Assembly: GCF_021018805.1 (NCBI RefSeq)
Contig: NC_086247.1
Span: forward strand, 148,889,285-148,953,284
Reading direction: 5' to 3'
DNA: 64,000 nucleotides
Origin: Prinia subflava
Taxonomy: Eukaryota > Chordata > Aves > Passeriformes > Cisticolidae
The notes under the pieces were generated by a model. The model did not search any database. It was given only the letters and a program-made list of their open reading frames with translations, and was not told where the DNA came from. Positions 1-45,665 of this stretch are shown here, in pieces (the first letter of the stretch is position 1; each line of letters starts with the position of its first letter). A program made the position numbers and the translations under genes.

Positions 1-1590
1 AATTTTAATGCTTAAACACTATTAAAAAATTAGTCAGACTTTTAAATTAGCCCCATAGTGAATTCAGGTGGTTTTTTATGTTGCTGAGGTGACATAATCA
101 CAAGGGATGTGTTCATGCTAGGTGTGATTTTGTCCAAAATTTCTGCCCCTGCAACGGAAATAAAGTGTCAATCTTTGAAGTATTTCTAGGTATGGACAGA
201 GAACCTGGTGTTGCATTCAAACAATTTTTTTTAATTGCAAAGATCAGAGTGATTAATATTTAAAGTTCTCTTACATGGCTTTTCCAATCTTTCCTTCTTT
301 TCCAATATGCAAGAACAAAGCAGTCTTACATCTTCTCTTATCTCTTCTCTAAAAAACATTTCTTTTTACAGTGCTACAGAGAAATGCTTGAACTACCCTT
401 CTGGAAAGTCCAAGCACAGGAGAACAATTTTATTTTTTTCACAACCATTAAGGTCTATCAGACACCAGAACAGTCAGCAAACAAGCACTTACTGAGACCT
501 GTGGTGAACTGGAAAGGCCAGGACAGGAAAAAAGAGACTTATGACACTTTTCTGCTGAACAATTTAGAATTAGTTTAGTACCTCTATGCTGAAGTGTGCA
601 AATTTCCCCTGTTTCACTGAAAACTGGCCACATCCTAAACCACAGTAAATGCTGCCATCTAATGGAGTCTGAACGTTGAACAAAATCTTTTGGTTCATTC
701 CAGAGCTCATTTCAGCTCACAATGAATAAAATTTATAGTGACCAGCATCGCTGTCCATGAAACATCCCAGGCTGGACTGGAGACAGACCCACCCAGTGTC
801 TCTGCATCCCACTGCCCAGGGCTGCTGATCCCTGGGTTCTCCTGAGAGCTCTGCAGACCTTTTTTTAATGAACAGAAGCTGGTTCTGAAAATAATCATAG
901 GAACATTAAGGCTGGAAAAGACCCCCAAGATCATCAAGCCCACCCTTTGATTGAACACCTCCATGCCCACTAAGCCACAGCACCAAGTGCCATCCACTCA
1001 TTTTTGAACACTTCCAGGGACAGGGATTCCACCACCTCCCTGGGGAAGCTGTTCAAATGTTTGACCATAATAAATGTAATTCAAACTATACTGTATCTGA
1101 TTTGCTTTCCCGTGTCTTTATTTGTCCTGAAAATAGTTTAGTTTTGACTAAATCTATCCTATTTTAATAGTCTTTAACAAGGTAAATGATATTAAAAATT
1201 CGTTACCTTGTTGTTCTTGATATTCTTGGCCTGAAAATGCTGAATCTTTTCTGACTCCCCGTGAATATCAAAATATTTTCAGTTTCCTTTTCTAATAGGT
1301 AGCTTCTTTGGGAAAATTATATTATTGTTGTTCTACTCCTCAATAATAGATTATGTCTTGCAATAAATGAAATTGAAGATACTTCTTAGAAAATAGATAA
1401 AAAAACATGTTAAGCACATGAACTCTTTATTGAACAATCTAGACTAGTCATATTCCAAACTGGAAAAAAAAATCAGTAAAATACTCTTACACATAATTAA
1501 TACTTTTTTTTTTCAGAATTAGTGAAATAAATGCTTTCTCTAACTTTAATAAATGTTATCTCACAAGATACACCATGAACTTCTTTTCAG
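1..1590. other. Intergenic, AT-rich, downstream of SCN11A
   Basis: No gene recognised. It holds one CR1 fragment (890-1,070) and additional AATAAA motifs on the minus strand. Short open frames here lack splice context or homology. Confidence 0.5.
890..1070 (-). repeat. CR1 LINE 3' fragment
   Basis: The stretch 'ggctggaaaagacccccaag' then 'atcatcaagcccacc' and 'ttccaccacctccctgggga' is the reverse complement of the avian CR1 3' region. Confidence 0.8.
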
Positions 1591-2428
1591 TTTATTAAGT
1601 AGTGCTTTCTAGGGATAAAGTATCATGATGGAATTTTATGTACAATCACTCTTTTCTGGAAACAATATCTCTTGCACAACATTCTTTGATATTGATTATG
1701 ATTATGACAGTTTTCGTACACTGAATGATACAAAGAACAAATTATGTACAACTTTCAGGCACAGGCAACTGAGGATGGTCTGTTAAATCTCTTTAGGTGT
1801 TCATGTAAAGAGACCTCAAAAATTCTTAGACATAAACAAATCCATTCAAAGACATTAGAAGGAAGAGGATGGTCCCAAAACCACCAAAATTAGAGGCTGA
1901 TTATACTCAAGTGTCTTGAATGAGCTCTTTTACAGAAGTGCAGTAATTACTTAATTTTGCTACAATAAAGCCTGTTTGGAAAAATTGGTTCTCCCTAAAG
2001 ACATAAACCTTATTCTATATCCTTGTGTGTTTATAAAGAACTGCTTACAACTGATCTTTTACAGACTTCTTCTGTAAACACATGAACTAATATAAAAATG
2101 ACAGATGAAAAAATTAACTCACCAACTCCAGTAGCTGAGGGAAAAATATCATTTGATCATCATATCAAAATCTCATAAATATCAGATTTTCCTCTGATAT
2201 TTATGACATAGTTGTTCAAATCTTAATTGCTTCAAGAAGCATTTGCAAATCTGAACAATTACAATGCTTGAAGGCTGCCATTATTATTCTAAATTTAGAG
2301 TATTTGTGGGATCAAAATATGGTCTCCATCTGAAAATAAGTGACACTGGTTTAATTGGAAATGCTGCAGCTGGGGCAACCTCATGTGTCAAGCTTATTGC
2401 TGTCTGTCTTAGCAAAGCCATCATAAAG
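1591..2428 (-). other. SCN11A: Probable 3' UTR of SCN11A with candidate polyadenylation signals
   Basis: AT-rich sequence after the stop codon with no recognised coding content. The first minus-strand AATAAA is at 1,591-1,596, with further copies at 1,426-1,431 and 1,117-1,122. Which one is used cannot be decided from sequence. Confidence 0.4.
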
Positions 2429-33990
<31,562 letters not shown>

Positions 33991-34184
33991 CTTTCCTTCT
34001 GAGTGTTTCTTTCCAGTATTAGAGGTAACTTAAGAAAGAAAGTTCTTGACAACTAGAAAACACCAGAAATAATACACAGTTTTAATATCTAGTAGATGAA
34101 TGGTTTTTTTACTTCTCTGAAACCCAGTGTCAAAATAGAATGAAATGGAGTAGAATATGAACAGACTATTTCAATTGAAAAGCA

Positions 34185-34690
34185 TCTACAATGGGCTACA
34201 ATGACCATCCAGCCCAACTGCCTGACCATTGGAAGGCCTTGGGCACTGCCCAAAGGCCTCTTAAACACTGACAAGCCTGGGGCATCAACCATCCACCTAG
34301 GAAGCCTGTTCCAGTTCTTGGCAAAGAAATGCTTCCTCATGTCCCATGTAAACCCCCTGCAGTGTGGCTTTGGATCATTCCCACACATCCTGTCACTGGA
34401 TCCCAGGGGAAGAACTCAGCACCTTATTCTCCACTTCCCCTCCTCAGGAAGCTGTAGAGAGTGATGAGGTCACTCCTCAGCCTCCTTTTCCCCAAAGCTC
34501 TCAGCAGCTCCTCTCAGGGCATTCCTTCCAGCCCTTTCACCAGCTTTGGTGCTCTCCTCTGGACACACTCAAGGACCTTCTCATCCTTCCTAAATTGCAG
34601 GGCTCAAAACTGCCCACGGTGCTCCAGATGAGGCCACATCAACACAGGACACAGCAGAACAATCACCTCTTCTGACCAGCTGGAACTGCT
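34185..34690 (-). repeat. CR1 LINE fragment, about 500 bp, upstream of SCN11A exon 1
   Basis: Contains the typical reverse-complement CR1 blocks 'cctgttccagttcttggcaa', 'gatgaggtcactcctcagcc', 'ctctggacacactcaaggac' and 'ggtgctccagatgaggcc'. Open frames in it are remnants or chance. Confidence 0.88.
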
Positions 34691-37600
34691 ATGCTTGAGG
34701 CACCTAGGATATAAGGCAAAACCAACTAGAAGTACATTGATTTAGAAGAATGAGTAATGAAATACAGACCCAATAAAGATCAACTACTTAATCTGGATCT
34801 ACCCTGTGCGATTCACGTTACAGAAGAGATACTTTTTTTCTTTGCCTTTCCAGCTTGGAAGCATCAAATTCCATCTCTATCACAACTCTGACAACCATTT
34901 AATTGTTTCTCATTGTAGATTAAAGTATCAGCAGCCTTGCACCTCAGTTACTTCTCCTCTGTATTTCCTGAAAACAGAATTTAGTTCCACATGTCCCACC
35001 TCTAACACTCATCAGATCCATCCCTTCCACAGAGCAAGGCCAACACCAAATTTGGCTCAAAGCTTTGTCCACTTGCATTTTCAGTTATTCTGCTTGAGGC
35101 TTAAATCCCTGACAAAGAGGAAGGGTGGCAATGCAAGCACTGAGGTGACAATGCAAATCACTGTAAGTATTCAGTTACTAATGCCCGAATTTACTCCACT
35201 ACTGTAGATGACAGCAATTTGCATGGCACCAGTTCTCATCCACAGAAGAAAATTTTGACCCATTACAGAATGATTTTCCTTTGTGACTCATGTCAAAACT
35301 GATTACTTCCATTTAATAAACACTTTTGGTCACGGCCAGGTCTGTAAAACACTGCATTTTTGATTGCTGAGGTCCAGCTGTGCTGCTACTTCTTGGACCG
35401 TCTTAGAGAATCAATACTCTCTTGCAATTACAGCTCTCTTCTTTAGATGCAGATATATTTATTTTAAAAGAATATGCACGCAAGAATGATTGTGCAATGA
35501 TTTTGTTGGGGTTTATGGGGCTTGGGATGGGTTTTTTCTCCTCCTCTGGGACTTTCCAAGCATGTTCAGATCTGATCAGGAACCGCAACTCAGAGATCAG
35601 AATTTACTATGGTAACAAAATGGAAGGACATAACCAAAGAGCTGTTACTTTGCCAAACCACACAGACCCATTTCCAATTGAAAGCTCAAACGATAAATTG
35701 AAAATCAAGATGTTCCTTTTTTTTTTTTTCAATTTTTAATAATTCTAAGAAGATCAATTTTATCTTTAAAGCAGTTTTAAGGACAACAGAGAAGCTCAGC
35801 TTTTAGGAACCTATGTGAGCTGAAATAAATGAAGCAAAGAAAATGGTTTTAGCAAATACAAACATCATTTTAGTATTAAGGATTTTAGAGATAATTTTTT
35901 TTAAAAAAAAAGGATACAAAAGCATTGATCAAGAGTAAAAAGATGCAGCACATTCCCTTCAGCAACTGTGACCAGAAGTCATAACTGGACAAATATTCAT
36001 GGACATTCATTTGAGGATTTCTTCAGCAGACCTGTACCAGAAACGTACTTGTGCTCACATGGAACAAGACTTTTTGGCCTTTGATCAACTGCCAAGTATT
36101 TATAGATTGCAGCTTGGGTTAAGAAAAAGGAAGCTAAAAGGATGTGACTGAAAAATCCTTCCAATACAAAGGACTAAGATGATATTAAAAAGACAGAGTG
36201 ACTACTTGGAATTCCCGAAGCTCAACTAAACTCAACCACCTCACCATATATTGATGACAAGACACTAAAGTAAAGTGTTACTCTGAGAAAAAATTCCAAT
36301 TTTTGCATGGGACACAAAAATTTCCAATGCTCGGAGGGAAGATACAGAACAAGTTTTCTTAGTAGTAGTCTAAGCACAAGATTTATTCTAGAAGAGAGAA
36401 TGAGAGAAGAAACTTGGGTGTGTGACTACAAGTTGGTGTGAAGAAATTGTAGGTCAATATGTGCTATGTCAATATGTTGCTGAGGCAGATGCAAGACTAC
36501 AGTTCAGATCTGCTAATTTCCAGTATAGCAAATGAAAGAAATTTGCATTTAAATTAGAGTTGAAAATCCTACAACAGGTTTTGATATCTTTGGTCCTGTA
36601 GTAGAGACAAGTTCATCAGTAACAGATACAAATGCAATGGTACCTTCAGTTACCAAAGTACCACTTTCTACAGGATCATAGATGCATAAACACACCTTCA
36701 AATTCAACCTTTTCTTTTAAATTAAAGTGGAAATGACTTGGTTTTCTCATCTTGAGAGGAAATGCATTCAGTGTACAAAGTTAGGCATTGTTTGAGGTTA
36801 GTTTCGCTGGCTTATGTGTACTGCAAAAATGACAAAGAATATTTTCATGTCAAAACCCAAGGAATTCCAGATATACTGATGAAATTTACTGAACAAATTA
36901 CCTGCAAGGTACTAGAAAGGGATGAACAAAGAGTCATTAAGTGAAACAGACACTGGGCACCATTCAAGTACAATTTGCTACTAAAATTTCTTAAGATAAA
37001 GGGTTTTCAGACAATTTTCTGGAATAGCAAAGCACTGCCAAAAATGAGTCTATTAATACAATGTTTCAGAGATATTAATTACAAAATGCTTGCTGAGGTA
37101 CTGAGTAATCAGTAGAGATCATAACTAACAAATTTAAACTTTTAGATTGAAAAGCAAAATACAAATTGAAGCTTTATATACAGCTCCCAATTTGGCTCCA
37201 TTTGTACGAATTTTGGAACTCTTTTCAGATCCCTAAAAGCACAGAGTTCCTTTTAAATGCAGGAAGGAAATAGTCATCAAACTATTGACCATAAGATATC
37301 CAACAATCCGCAAAAGTAGAATTGAAACTGATAAAACTGCTCAGTAAAATACTATAAAGTCAGTAAGGAACATTTATGAGATGTTTCTCAAAATAGGAAA
37401 ACTAGTAGGAGCATAAATATAAAAATGTCCTTATTTGTGTTTCAATCTAGTTTTAACATGGATTACAACCAATTCTGAGTGCCAAATTATTTCTATCAAC
37501 TCCCTTGTCAAGGACCATGCACTGAATATTTCCTGTGAGCACCTGGAGATGGAAAAAACAAAGGGTAAACTAACTGCTAGTTTGGCTTTAGTGTGCATTT

Positions 37601-38019
37601 AGTATAGTCTTTCACATGGGAATAAAGAACAAAGATATGTTCACCTCTCCACCTGAAATAAGAAAAAAAAAAGAGAAAGCAGCTCAAAGCAACACCTTAT
37701 GAAACAGGACAGGAATTCCCCGTTTTCTGTTCTGTACCTTGGCAAAAGCTTCTGCTATCACCTACTCAGTCTCAATAAGCAGAAAAAAAATCTGTTTCTG
37801 ATCACCATTTCCTTCTATTTAACTGCCAGTGAGGGCGAGCAGATTTGTTAACAGATTTGAGTTCTTAGTAAAATCCAACTTGCACATTTTAGAAGACTAC
37901 TGCTATTTCTAAAATACAAGGCCATTTCCTCCACCCAGCACTTTGTCCCCCACTCTCCACTTCTCACTAATCACCCCATCTCAAGGAAAAGTTTGTGTTT
38001 GGATGGGTTGGATTAATGT

Positions 38020-38110
38020 CTGCCAGTGTGGTTTTTTGGTGGGTTTTGTTTATTGGGGGGTGTGTGTTTGTTTTGGGGTTTTGGGGGTTTTTTGTATCAT
38101 TTGTTTTGAT
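38020..38110. repeat. G/T-rich low-complexity tract
   Basis: Runs of G and T (for example 'ggggggtgtgtgtttgtttt') with almost no A or C for about 80 bp. Confidence 0.7.
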
Positions 38111-38430
38111 TTTTTAACACATGTAATAGACAAAGTGACTCACAGTATCAATATTAAATAATGTAATAGAATATACTCACTCATTACTTCCAAAATCAGG
38201 AATCTATGCAATGGGCTAGACTGTGCATTACTTAAACATCCTGAAAAAAAAATCACTCACCAGTATTGTGAAAAATACTGTTTGAGAAAAACATTCCAGA
38301 CCTGTAGGGAAAGAACTTTTAGTATGTCAAGTTCAGTGTAACTAAGATTAGATAATACTAAAGCACATTTGAGGAATACTCTGCATGAGGAGTCAGTAAA
38401 ATCATTAATTACTAAAACTAGAGCAGTCAT

Positions 38431-38502
38431 TAATTAATATGGCAATAATTAATATGACAGTAATTAATATGACAATAATTGATAGCAATTAATATGATAA
38501 AT
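38431..38502. repeat. Imperfect 15-bp tandem repeat
   Basis: Unit 'taattaatatgacaa'. Three near-identical copies occupy 38,431-38,475, followed by two degenerate copies. Confidence 0.75.
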
Positions 38503-41500
38503 ATATCAATGTTCAGCAAGATGTTTCACTGATACATGTAAATTATAGGAAAAGCTACATATTTACAGCAATGTAGAGTTTTTACAATAATGACAGATTT
38601 TCTTACATAGATGCTCTCTGTACTTAAAATAAAACCACATCTACATCTAATACTTAGAAACATGTCTGCACATATTTTGTTTATATACAGACACACACAT
38701 TTGTATACATATATCCCCAAATATTTTGATCAAATAGACATCAATTAGGATAAACTGCAACTGAGTTTTCTAACAGTATACAAATATTTAGCAAAAACAA
38801 AATACTTACAATATCCCTTTCAAAATAAAAAAGCCTTCACTCTGATCTGTAATGTTGGCTGGCTGTTATCTCCAAGAAGACAGAAAGTCTTGGTTTCTCA
38901 CCTTCACCTTTCCATTCCCAGCAACATCATTTCTCCTGAGCCAGCTCCCATGCAGAAAGTTTTCTCTGTAGTGGGATGCCTGTGGGAGGGATGGAGGGAG
39001 GAGCTTGGTTGCTTCTCTGAAAACAGTAAATGAAATTTTGCGCTCTCACTGACAACACTGTAAGAAAGGGAAAATTTCTTGGGTAATACTTTTGAAGAAT
39101 AACCCCCTAAATATTAATCAATTATTTTCTTTCTGCTGAAATCATAGCTACATTTATTAAAAGCAAAGATGGATTTTTTGTTCCATTGTAAAAATATATG
39201 TGTAAAATGGTAAGAAAACAAAAGCTTTCCTATTTCACATTTCATTCCAAGCTTTTAACCATGCAGACATACATTAAATATTGGCCTTTCATTAACAGCT
39301 TTTGGTTAGAAATAGAGTATATACTACTATTTTTCATTCGTTAATTTCCACTTTTATTATTTCCAGGCTCCAAGGTATGTTCATTATATCTTACACAGAA
39401 AAATCTGAAATTCGAATATTCTGTCTGTTGTACACAAGACCAGAGCCCAAGATGCATTAAACAGCACATGCCATAACCTCCATTAAAACATGCAAACCTT
39501 GTTTGAGCAAAATGAAAATCACAGCATTTATCCTCTCACCTGAAATTACTTACCTTTATTTTTTAAAAAGTGATGGATAAAGCCTGCTAGCAACCGGTAT
39601 TGGACAGCAACACACCCACATTCATGGTCAGTCCTAATGCTAAGTACAGTTATTTCTCTTAATTACATCAACAAAACCCATTACTGTCTGAAATTTCTTT
39701 TCTTTTTATTGAGTAGAATATAAATCTTTCCCATCATCTTTCCTGATGATAAGAGAGGTACTCTGGGTTTTGCTGGAAGAATTCTACTGAAGGAACTATG
39801 CTGTCCTTAAAAGCCAGGCAGCACTAATGCACACAAAGAAACAAGCAGTGATTAAACATTTTTCTGGGTAGGTACTACTAGATGGTTTTAAAAGAAATAA
39901 AACTCTAAGTGTTCTGTGGTGCAAGCAGCAACAGGACATTTTAAGTTCCAGTGTAAGTTATTTTTCTAGAAAGCAAGATTATGTTCTCAAGACAAGTTCA
40001 ATTAAGAGAGTAGAATTTTAAAGATCACTCAAGCACCACTCTATAAAGGCACTATAACTGCTACATTTACAGTGCTGTACCAGCTAATACCACTAAATGA
40101 AATAAAGATCTCAACCTCCATGTATTTATTCTGCTGTATCTTCTCCATCCATCTGTCCCTGTGAAAAAAGGGGCACAGGCATTACACTGTAATGTTTAAA
40201 ATGCAAAAAGCAAGAGCTCAGAGAACAAGATCTTTTATCTTCAGCAGTTTAGGACTTGCAGCTAACCACAAAACACTTAGAAAAGTTACATTTCTTGTGC
40301 TACAGTGGAAAATTTCCTTTCTTTCATTAGGAAGGCAATTTCTTACAGTGGAGAGAGGGCAGAAAACCAGTCTCAGAGTAACAACACTCTCTTCTGCCCT
40401 TTTTCATTCATTATTCCTGTGGAAATAGGAGAGGAAAATTGAGGAAATAAAAAAAAGCTGATGTTTAACAACAAAAAGATAATTTTTGTTATATAAATTA
40501 TGAAAATTAAATTCATTACAGAAATTACTGTTAATTTATCCACCGTGCTCTTAACATGGATCTGTTTCCTTCATTAACTAAAAAGTACAGCACTTTTCTT
40601 TTTCCTTTTTATTGCCAGAGCACAAGACAGATATTTCTTGTCGGTAGCATTAGCACACCACCATTAGTTTAATGACTAAGAGTGTACAGATGTCAAGAGC
40701 TGAAAAAAACCAGGTTTTTGCATAATTAAATGTATCTTGTAACTGTGCCATAACTCTAAACATTAGCTGCCACTTTAAATTACAGATCAGAAATGCAGTC
40801 ATGAAAGCTATCAGGGCATCTGACAACTCATGCCCACTGTATGACCCTTTATCCTCAGATTTCACCCTGCCATCTCCTCCACCAGCTTCCACCTACTGAG
40901 AAATGCTCCGTGGAACAATCCCAGAAATGTGTGTCTGCTGTTCAGTGGGATAACAGACACACCACCCATGCCTCTGCTCACAGGGAGAAGAGTTCATGCA
41001 AGGTCTCTCTTCCTATTTGTCCCATTTATAGGAAAGGGGCAGCTCTTTTAGTTCCTAACGAATTCAGCACAATTTACCTCCCTTTCCTGTCTGACTGAGA
41101 TTTTCCCTCAAGAACTTGCCAACCATGGAACCCCTGCTGTGGGATTCCTAAAGTTAAGATCATCAAAAATCTCTTGCTCACTACATTATCCTCCAAGATC
41201 TATCCGTATTACGATACTGTGTCTCAAACTGGCTAAAATCACAAGCTGGACATAAGATCCCAGATGGATACAACAGGAAACGGAACAAGAATTTCAATAA
41301 ACAAGTCATTGCCATCAGTTGATGTATCTGTAAATCTAATGCAGAAATTTGTGTACTGACCTCTCCTCTCTTTGTGTGATTCATACAAGAACAGAAACTT
41401 TGAGTAAAGAAGTGTTTTACAAAATAAATACATTTATCAAAATTTTAATGGAAAAATCAACATCACTTTACTTACAGGCCAAAAACATCCAGTAACTTTG

Positions 41501-44329
41501 ACCATTGGAAGGAAAATTACTTGAGCCTGAGAAAGATATTTCATATTTTCAAGCAATGGCTCCAGCAAAACAAAATCATACACTCCATAACTAGATCATG
41601 TCATCCACTGACAAAGAATGCAATTGAATTTGGTATGAAGTATCTTTTTGAGTGTTTTAATTTAGGTCAAGATTCTTACAGAGACAAATCACAACTGTTA
41701 ATTACAGAGTTTATGGTTATGGTTCACTGTCCATTAGCCAGCACCAACCACAAGTGAGTCTGAGATAAACACAGCCATGCCAATGATGCTCCATTAGAAT
41801 CAGCAAATGCAAATCACTCTTCACACAGAAAACCCACAAAACACAGAAAATTCAGCTGTGCACATAACAGCAAAGAGGTATGAACACAGACACCAAAATA
41901 CTCTCCTGAAAGCAAAATTCTCAGACTCAGGGGAGCAGAGAATGGAAATCATGTCAGAGGGAGCAGGGAGATTTTGAGTTTTCTTAAAGATAGACACCAC
42001 AGGAATAGAGGTTGTCTCTTTTGGGCAAGATGAAAATAAACACATAGCATAATCATAGCAAAAAGCTTTTATTAATAAAAATCAAATGTTATTTTTGCCT
42101 CCTTACAATATGCAAGGATAAAAAGTTTTCCAAGTAACTTAAAGGTAAAAATCAGAACGTTCCATTGATGAGGAGGAAGTGTTTAAATGTTGTAAACCTG
42201 AACAAGTGATTGCACGACAGACAGAATTTCTTGACAGAAAATCATTGCAGGTGAATGAGAGCTTTAATACTGGATGGCTCTTCAAGCTAAAGTCAAAACA
42301 CGTCAAATGAAGACCAATAAAATGGCACCAGTATTTAACAGGATGGACAATTTTCTACCAAAACAACTTGTGAGCACTTGTGGCCTTCTCAAACACCCCA
42401 AATCATTAGTGCCTGATAGTGTCAGTGGAGCTTTGTTTTTGCATCCCTGCCTTGCTTTATGTACACAAGGAATTCACAGCAGATTTTTGGAGGGCAATAA
42501 TTCAGTATAACACAGATCCCGAGCAGTGTAACAGTTGCTAACTCTGATGCTAACAGCTCATAAATGATATTTCTTACAAATCTATGTTTAAAATGTACTT
42601 CACTGCTCACAAAAAAATTTCAAACTCCTTGGTAATTCAAGGATTTGCATTGGAGACACTTGCAATGAAAATTATTTGCAGAGATTTTTGTTTACTCTGG
42701 CTGCAATTTCAGAGAATTTGCAATCCTCCCTGCTGTCTGTAACAGAAACTGGCATACAGGGAGTGCATGCCCACAATTTGGGAGGCACCATAACCTCTGG
42801 AATATGACATTAAGAGTGATCTCTAAGTAATGCACACACTTTTATTACAATGCAAACTCAAATGCATCCTTTGTGGGCTGAACTAATTCAGCTGCTGGCC
42901 AGAAGCTTCAGGATTCCCCTTAATTTTGAGGATGACTAATTTCAAGGTGTAGATGAGATTCCAGGAATGTCTTATAAAATATCATAACCCTGGAAGAAGA
43001 ACAAAAGTAATAGGAGACATCAGGGGAAAAAAAAAGGTGGTGGGGAAATACAGAAATATAGAAATATATGTGCTTTGTTACATTTAGAACACAGAATAAC
43101 TACATATTACTTATATAGTAAAACCAAAACAATACACATAGAAAGTAAAATATAAAATCTCCAAGGACATGAATCCAGAAAAAGTGAGGGGCTTTGGCAA
43201 ATTATCTGTGAGATAAACAAAATGTGCAACTCAATCTCCCTTAGAAAAGAATCTAAGAGTATAAAGGACATGCTGTATTTATCAAGACAATAATTTGCAT
43301 GATTGCAATTTCCCTTTTTTCATGCTGCACAATGAAATAAGAAATCGACAGACATGAAATTTGGTAAATAGCTAATTGACTTTACAGAACAACAGGAAAT
43401 AGCTTTTATGGTAAGTACACATTAAACTCATTGTTACACAAAGTAGCTTTCTGCCTAATGACCTAATGTACACTGAAGAAGCCTGAAAATGATCTCAGTG
43501 CCTAAAGTTCAAGTTATTCCATCTGTTTCTTCTTAGTGTTCTGAAAAACAGTATTAGTATTTTTGAAGTATTTTTTTACATTTCTCCAGAGTCAGATGCT
43601 AAGAGCAAAATTCTGCTGTTACAATCTCTGAAAGATTTCCAGCATTTCTGACACAGTCTCGTTAACACAGTTTATGAAGCCTCACCTTTTATTGCATTGG
43701 CCTCCAAACACAACCATGAAATGAGAAATGCCAAGAGCCCTAGCAAAGGCTGGGATATTTGATTTCACACCTATTTCTTACTCTAACTCTCTGTACAATT
43801 AAAGTTTAAACTTCAACATGTCAAGAATGCAACTCGTAAGAAAACTAATGTGGAGATGTTTCTGTTGGTGCTGTGCAAGGCTCACACAGAGCCTGCTTTT
43901 CCTACTGCCACACTGGTGAAGGAGGCTGGGGGTGCACGGGAGGAGACACAGCCAGGACAAGTGACCCAAACTGACCAAAGGATACTCCAGGCCATGTGAC
44001 ATCATGCTCAGGGAAAAGTGTAGGGAAGAAGGAAGAAGGGGGGAACATCCAGAGTGTTGGATTTGCCTTCCCAAGTCACTGTTCCACGTGATGGGTCCCT
44101 CTCTCCTGGGATGGCTGAACACTGGCCCAGCCGTGGGAAGCAGGGAGTTAATGCTTTGGTTTTCCTTGCTTGTGTGCAGGGCTTTTGCTTTCCCTATTAG
44201 ACTGACTTTAACTCAACCCACAAGTTTTCCAGCTTTTGCCCTTCTGATTCTCTCCCTGATCCTGCTGGTGGGGGAGTGAACAAGTGGCTCTGAGGGGCTT
44301 TGGCTGCTGGCTGGGGTGAAACCACAATA

Positions 44330-44825
44330 ATTCCTTCTTCACCAAATACTCCATCCACTGAATCCATCTCTCTCCAGTTCAGAGCGAAGGATGTTGTGGG
44401 GGACCATGTCAAGGGCTTTACAGAAATGACATCCAAGCCTTTCCCTTGTCCATTAACATGGTCCCTCCATCCCAAGAAAGCCACAGGGGTGGTCAGGCAG
44501 GACTTGTCCTTGGTGAAGCCACGCTGGCTGTCCTGAGTCCCCTCCCTGTCCTCTGTGCGCCTCATTACAGCTTCCAGGAAGATCTCCCCAAGCAAAGAAG
44601 GAAGGTTGACAGGGTGGGAGTTCCAGCAGCCTCCTTTCCACCCCTCTTTAAAGACAGGCACAAAATGTTTCCATTTTCCCAGTTATCTGGGACTTCACCT
44701 GACTGCCAGGACTTTTCAAATACCTTAAAGAGAGCCTTGGCAACTACACGAGACAAATCCTCTGGGATTGGGATGGATCTCATCAGATCCTACAGACTTG
44801 TGTACATTCAGGTGTCCTGAACCTG
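44330..44825 (-). repeat. CR1 LINE ORF2 (reverse transcriptase region) fragment
   Basis: Reverse-complement CR1 coding blocks are recognisable: 'gggggaccatgtcaagggct', 'tggtccctccatcccaagaa' and 'ttcccagttatctgggactt'. Frames are disrupted, so it is a dead fragment. Unlike the other copies it derives from the protein-coding part, not the 3' end. Confidence 0.75.
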
Positions 44826-45589
44826 ATTGTTGCTCACACTACGAAGCATTTTCGTTACAGCAGTGGGAAGATTATGATTTAAGGTATCTCCTAAGACAAA
44901 TTTTAAATGTGTTTATTGTTTGGGTTTATTTTCAAATATAAAATGAAGGCTTGTTTTGTTCAGTTTAGTTGTGATGTGGCTTCAGGCTAATGGTAGCTGT
45001 CAAAGTGTTTCAGATGCTGTCATGCACAAAGTATGGAAATTTATTGGATTTTGGGATGGAAATGAATGAGGCAAAGTGAAGTTTTCCCTGTAAGTAAATA
45101 CTGAGAAAAGTGCCTGACTACATTTCACTATACATTAGTCCATTAAGAAGCTGATGACTTCTCGTAACACAGTCACTTTCATGCACAGACTTAAGTGATT
45201 TCTTGTCTTGTCTTAGAGCTAGTGAAATCCTGATATTAGTTTTGTGTTATTCTTTGATAAAATGAAATACTAATTTCATTCATAAACCCCAACCATCACT
45301 TCATTATCCATAATCCCCAATGGATTATTCATTTAATAAAGATAATACTGTCTTTAAGAGCAGTCAGCATCTTTGGTACATTTGATTTGAAATTGACTTT
45401 TTTTATAGACAGAGAACATTTGCTTTTTACATTTCTATGCAATTTAAAAATGGGTTTTCCTCTTTTTTTTGTGCATCGAAGAACTTTAAGCATATTGTGG
45501 TTGCTATTAGTGTATATAGTGCAGTGTTTGTTCAACCTATCAGGTCATGAAATTTAAGGTGAAAAAAATGTACAGTGATGCCTTTGTAT

Positions 45590-45665
45590 CACAGAACCAT
45601 TGTGGTTGGAAGAGATCTCTGGAGACTGCTGGGTCCAACAAAGACCACATTCACTGAGGGCTACT
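45590..45665 (-). repeat. CR1 LINE 3' fragment
   Basis: 'atcacagaaccattgtggt' and 'tggaagagatctctggagac' show a minus-oriented CR1 3' end. Confidence 0.8.

Noticed and set aside
34089..34680. Overlapping open frames upstream of SCN11A exon 1 (possible 5' coding exon)
   Set aside because: The whole stretch is a CR1 fragment, and the ATG at 33,990 already gives the conserved Nav N-terminus.
43799..44820. Cluster of open frames on both strands suggesting a small gene
   Set aside because: The right part matches a broken CR1 reverse-transcriptase region, and the left part has no splice structure or recognisable domain.
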